Below, in pieces: positions 45,601 to 48,787 of a DNA stretch of 48,787 nucleotides. This stretch comes from Azolla pinnata (taxonomy: Eukaryota > Streptophyta > Polypodiopsida > Salviniales > Salviniaceae). The position numbers and the translations under genes were made by a program. The stretch spans positions 1 through 48,787 of the forward strand of contig JBBBWG010030510.1 of the NCBI GenBank assembly GCA_037176905.1, read 5' to 3'. Position 1 is the stretch's first letter. Every line of letters starts with the position of its first letter. The notes beneath the pieces are model-generated. The model was not told where the DNA came from. It saw nothing but the letters and a program-made list of their open reading frames with translations, and did no database searches.

Positions 45601-47700
45601 GAACAAGAAGACAAATTGAATCAAACTTGGAAAGTCAAGCATTTGGATGACTTTAACAAGGCTATATCTCCAATATTTATTGATCAAAATATAATGTAAT
45701 TTGTTACTTTAATTATCATTCGAGTTTATCGAGGTTATTAAATTTTCCTACGGTGGATCAATCATCTTTTTTGTGTATATCTTGAATTCTCGTCAATATT
45801 AATTTGCAACACCTTGTTTGAGTCATGTGTTCTCTATACATAGTAAACCCTCACTTGAGTTGGCATTTTGATTTATAAAAATTAGTGCAAACTTAAGGTG
45901 AAAGTGGAAACTGGTGGAAGTACTTTTATGCATGTTTTTCTTTGGTTCCTTTGCATATTCTCTGGTTTGTGTGCTTTTTTTTAATAGAGAGACTGACTCC
46001 ACTTACATGAGTATTTGTCTCTTTGATATATATGCACTTTGTTTTTTAATCGTTTCTTTTATGCTTGATTTCTCTTTTTCTTTCTTAGAGATTACCAACA
46101 TAGAACTTGAGGTTTAGACTTTGAAGGCAAAGTTTTGAATGTTAAAATATGATTATAATGTAAGTAATAATGGTATATGAGAATATGTGAATGAAATTGT
46201 TATATGGGGCATATGGAATGCTAGATGCCTACGAGTATTCCAAGGAGCTATAGAGCACCTATAAGAAAAGTAAAGATAATTTGGTCGGAACTTGCGCATA
46301 CCTTAAAGGGACAATGGGATGATTTCCATTGAACTTCTGAAAGATTTATAAATTTAAGACTAAGGTTTCGACAAACTTGAGATGACATTCATTCAAGTGT
46401 AAAGTTGTAATTTATGCTTAGCCTCTAGACATTTTTAATACCAAGTAGAAGATTGTTTTTAAAATATATATATGATTCTAATGTTTGGGTTGTATGTTTA
46501 CATGTGGATCTGCGACAAGCATGAACATTATATTTATATCATTGAGGTCTCGTGGTAAGATGTAGTAAGTTTGATCAAATATTAAATGCGATTTCTTAAC
46601 AAGCCATGAGGTTGACCCTAGTTAGGCCCATCCCATGATGGTTGGCGATCTTTTATATTGGATGTATGGTTATAATGTATACATAACCAAAGTCTTGCTA
46701 AAGCAATAAATTTGATCAAATGTTCCACATAACTTGTTAATAAGTCATGAGATCACTAACCCTATTCATTATTTATAAAGAAAATCTAATTTTCATAGCG
46801 ATTCTTTATGATCTTCAAGCTTCCTTACTAGCAATCCGAAAGATGTTTCATTCAAATAAGTTGATACTCTTAGGTGCACACACTCAAATCCAAGTAGTAA
46901 AGCTAATAAAGTTCATGTGTAGTTTGAATAATGTACAATCTTAGATTAATGTCATGAATGACTAGTGGATTCTTATTTTCTCATTTTTCTAATTTGTATA
47001 ATGTTGATCCGAGATTTTAATGTTTTCGAGTGCAAACTTAATAGAAAGATTAGACTTAAATCAGTGCGGCGGCATGAGGTTACTATAGTGTGGATGTAAT
47101 TCTCAACAATCGCATCAATTATATATATCATGTCGCTGCTTCTAATTTTATATTACAAGTCTGAAATGGATGTGAGGACATAGTATGCTGGTTCATGGAG
47201 TGGGTGGTGTGGTAATCACTTGTAATTTTCTAGGGCTGGATTTTTCTGATAATCACTGTTTATGTGATGATGCTATATAAGGTGGAGTCACATCATGGAG
47301 TAACTTGACAAGACATGAAGGATACTGGGTGATCTTAATTCTCCGAAGTCAAAGCCCTATAAATTTATGTCAAGATAAAAATTGCTTGATCTTATGAGAG
47401 AATCCAGGGTTTAGGGTTTGGGCATTTTGGATGTAAGCTTTTAATCAAGAGGTGGACAGCTGGTAGTCCTAATTGATTAATTAGCCATGGCCAAGAACAG
47501 TTCATAATATGCTGGACAAACGCCAGCAGGCTACGATGGTATCTGCATGCGGGGCGATGATTTGTCAGTGATCACCACTAGAAGCCTCCACTGCAGTCAA
47601 GTACATCTGAGAGATTAGAGGGGGGGAAGCTGCATGATGCATGAGAGAGCTCAGAAAGATTCAGAGGAGCTTGTGCTAGATCGTCATCTCTCGGAGTTTA
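42641..47700. other. Long AT-rich, gene-free spacer
   Basis: Contains a 25-base tandem duplication at 43139-43190 (GTGATTTTTAATCGATTGCCAT), a (TA)n-rich stretch at 43951-43978 and a diverged duplication at 46563-46620 / 46707-46763 (both with TTTGATCAAAT and AAC..GTTAA/AACAAG..CATGAG). Longest frames (43922-44248, 45914-46117) are composition-driven. Likely very old decayed transposon DNA. Confidence 0.5.
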
Positions 47701-47833
47701 CGTATATAATAATCCACCATTGTATATACGTTTGATGTAATTAATCGAAGAAGTAATCCGAGGACTAGGGATGCGAGCAAGCATGGAGAAATTGGGTAGC
47801 TGGCTTGCTTTGCAAATTTCTTGCTCAGTAGCC

Positions 47834-47857
47834 AGAGAGAGAGAGAGAGAGAGAGAG
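47834..47857. repeat. (GA)n microsatellite
   Basis: Twelve GA units. Confidence 0.95.
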
Positions 47858-47892
47858 GGGTTGAAGAAGACAGTAACAAGGATGGAGTCGGC

Positions 47893-48197
47893 GGCGGCAG
47901 AATCATCATTAGCATTTAGCACTGTTGTTGTGATCGCCGTCGTCATCTTGCTGTCAATAATGTCGATGTTGTTGCGGCAATGGACTTGATCGATGGTGAG
48001 GCGGCGGCGGCAGCAGCAGCATTAGCATTTAGCGGCGTTGTGGTTGTTATCGCTGTTGGTTAGTAATGTCGATGTTATTGCTGCTATGCAATTGATGGTG
48101 AAGGCAGCGGCGGCGGCCAGCAGCATTAGCATTGTGCATTGTTGTTGTTGCTGTTGTTAGTAATGTTGATGTGGTTGCCGCTATGGAATTGATGGTG
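47893..48197. repeat. ~100-bp tandem array, three copies, spanning the end of the kinase-like gene
   Basis: Copies end (plus strand) with TTGATCGATGGTG (47998), AATTGATGGTG (48100) and AATTGATGGTG (48197). Each contains CATTAGCATT, a GTTGTTGTTG tract, TAATGTYGATGT and a GGCGGCGGC(AG) tract. Spacing is about 102 and 97 bases. The rightmost copy encodes the last ~24 codons and stop of the kinase-like gene; the other two lie downstream of the stop. Confidence 0.85.
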
Positions 48198-48787
48198 AGC
48201 TGGCGGCGGGGGGAAGGCGGAGGAGATGAAGGCGGCGGCGGCGGCGGGATTCGGGTGGTGGAGCGGCGGCGGAGGCGGAGGCGGCGGCGGCTGCTGCATG
48301 CCTGCGAGGAGGTAGAAGCAGTCGTCGATGGAGGGACGCTGGTCGGGGTCGGGGTCGGTGAAGCGGCGCTCGAGGTCCTGGAGGTATTGGGGGATGCGGG
48401 GGAGGCCGCAGGTGCGGATGAGGTGGCCGAGCCCCCACACGTCGACTTTGAGGCCGTGGGGCCCGCGGCTCATCTCCGGCGCGTGGCTCCCGGCCACGAG
48501 CCGCCGCGGATAGTAGTAGCACTGCTGCTGCCGGGAGGTCGACGACGACGACGACGACGTCGTCCCCGGCGGCGGCCCCGATCCCGATGCCCCCGACGGA
48601 TTGGAGCAGCCGTCGTCGCGATCGGGGGACACGAACACGGCGTCGTCGAAGTCGATGAGGAACCACTCGCCCTCGATGTCGCCGCGCTTCATCACGTTCT
48701 CCCACCGCACGTCGCGGTGCATCATGCCCATGCGGTGCAGCGCGGCGAGCGCGGTGCACACGTAGCGCAGCGCGCGCGCGAGCGCGT
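48126..48787 (-). CDS. Atypical protein-kinase-like protein, C-terminal part (5' end outside window)
   Basis: The frame enters from the right edge and stops TAA at 48126-48128; at least 219 codons. It begins inside the C-lobe: ALRYVCTALAALHRMGMMHR with catalytic loop HRDVRWENVM (HRD and Asn present, but Arg where most kinases have Lys). Then EWFLIDFDDAVF, where DFG is replaced by DFD. A Ser/Gly/Pro-rich insert (NPSGASGSGPPPGTTSSSSS) separates this from SHAPEMS (APE motif) and VDVWGLGHLI (helix F). It ends with ERRFTDPDPDQRPSIDDCFYLL (the RP of subdomain XI), then poly-Pro, poly-Ala and poly-Asn. Whether it phosphorylates proteins is uncertain because of the altered metal-binding motif. Extremely GC-rich compared with the AT-rich spacer beside it. 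I do not recognise the subfamily. Confidence 0.75.
   Translation of the reverse strand, partial: ALARALRYVCTALAALHRMGMMHRDVRWENVMKRGDIEGEWFLIDFDDAVFVSPDRDDGCSNPSGASGSGPPPGTTSSSSSSTSRQQQCYYYPRRLVAGSHAPEMSRGPHGLKVDVWGLGHLIRTCGLPRIPQYLQDLERRFTDPDPDQRPSIDDCFYLLAGMQQPPPPPPPPPLHHPNPAAAAAFISSAFPPPPAHHQFHSGNHINITNNSNNNNAQC

Noticed and set aside
48181-48759. 192-codon Arg/Pro-rich minus-strand frame
   Set aside because: Out-of-frame shadow of the GC-rich kinase-like exon.
1-48787. CRISPR arrays, operons or prokaryotic transfer
   Set aside because: Repeats here are contiguous tandem repeats without spacers, and all supported genes are spliced eukaryotic genes or plant transposons.

Overview
The window is plant nuclear DNA. 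The evidence is spliced genes with GT-AG introns and strong GTAAGT/GTATG donors, a chloroplast-targeted phosphoglycerate kinase with a Ser/Ala-rich transit peptide, plant-only family types (plant cysteine oxidase, PAT-type S-acyltransferase), CCCTAAA-type interstitial telomere repeats, and decayed plant LTR-retrotransposon and hAT sequence. It is probably an angiosperm. The very GC-rich coding ends of some genes (kinase-like, PRA1) next to AT-rich spacers would suit a monocot, but the species cannot be fixed from the sequence.

Layout. (1) 1-4250: right part of a dead Ty3/gypsy chromovirus-like element on the minus strand (integrase/chromodomain side off the left edge, gag and a candidate 5' LTR on the right). 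(2) 4250-10600: gene-poor, increasingly AT-rich DNA with interstitial telomere repeats behind a TATA box, a broken gag-like frame (6.2-6.8 kb) and a fossil hAT (DUF659-type) transposase (8.3-9.3 kb). (3) 10.6-17.4 kb: an R3H-SUZ RNA-binding protein gene on the plus strand, with a long simple-repeat leader and a long 3' flank. (4) 17.4-41.6 kb: five genes on the minus strand: chloroplast PGK (6 exons), a TM9/TMN nonaspanin (7 exons), a single-exon PRA1 protein, a plant cysteine oxidase (5 exons) and a DHHC S-acyltransferase like PAT15/16 (7 exons). (5) 41.6-47.7 kb: gene-free AT-rich spacer with a SINE-like tRNA-derived motif. (6) 48.1 kb to the right edge: C-terminal part of an atypical kinase-like gene on the minus strand, whose 3' end lies inside a ~100-bp tandem array.

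Functionally the genes are independent. PGK works in the chloroplast (Calvin cycle and plastid glycolysis). TMN, PRA1 and the DHHC protein are membrane proteins of the secretory system. The cysteine oxidase is the oxygen sensor of the N-degron pathway. R3H-SUZ binds RNA. There is no operon-like logic. All exon joins below were made by eye, checking codon phase at every junction; the phases agree throughout.

The most interesting observation is that the cysteine oxidase model starts Met-Cys, the same N-terminus that its own substrates carry. Other notable structures are a 24-bp palindrome-rich minisatellite upstream of PRA1, a perfect 20-bp-stem hairpin at 31.75 kb, a tandem array that includes the stop codon of the kinase-like gene, and an insertion-split intronic duplication in the DHHC gene. 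I found no evidence of a wholly new multi-gene system.
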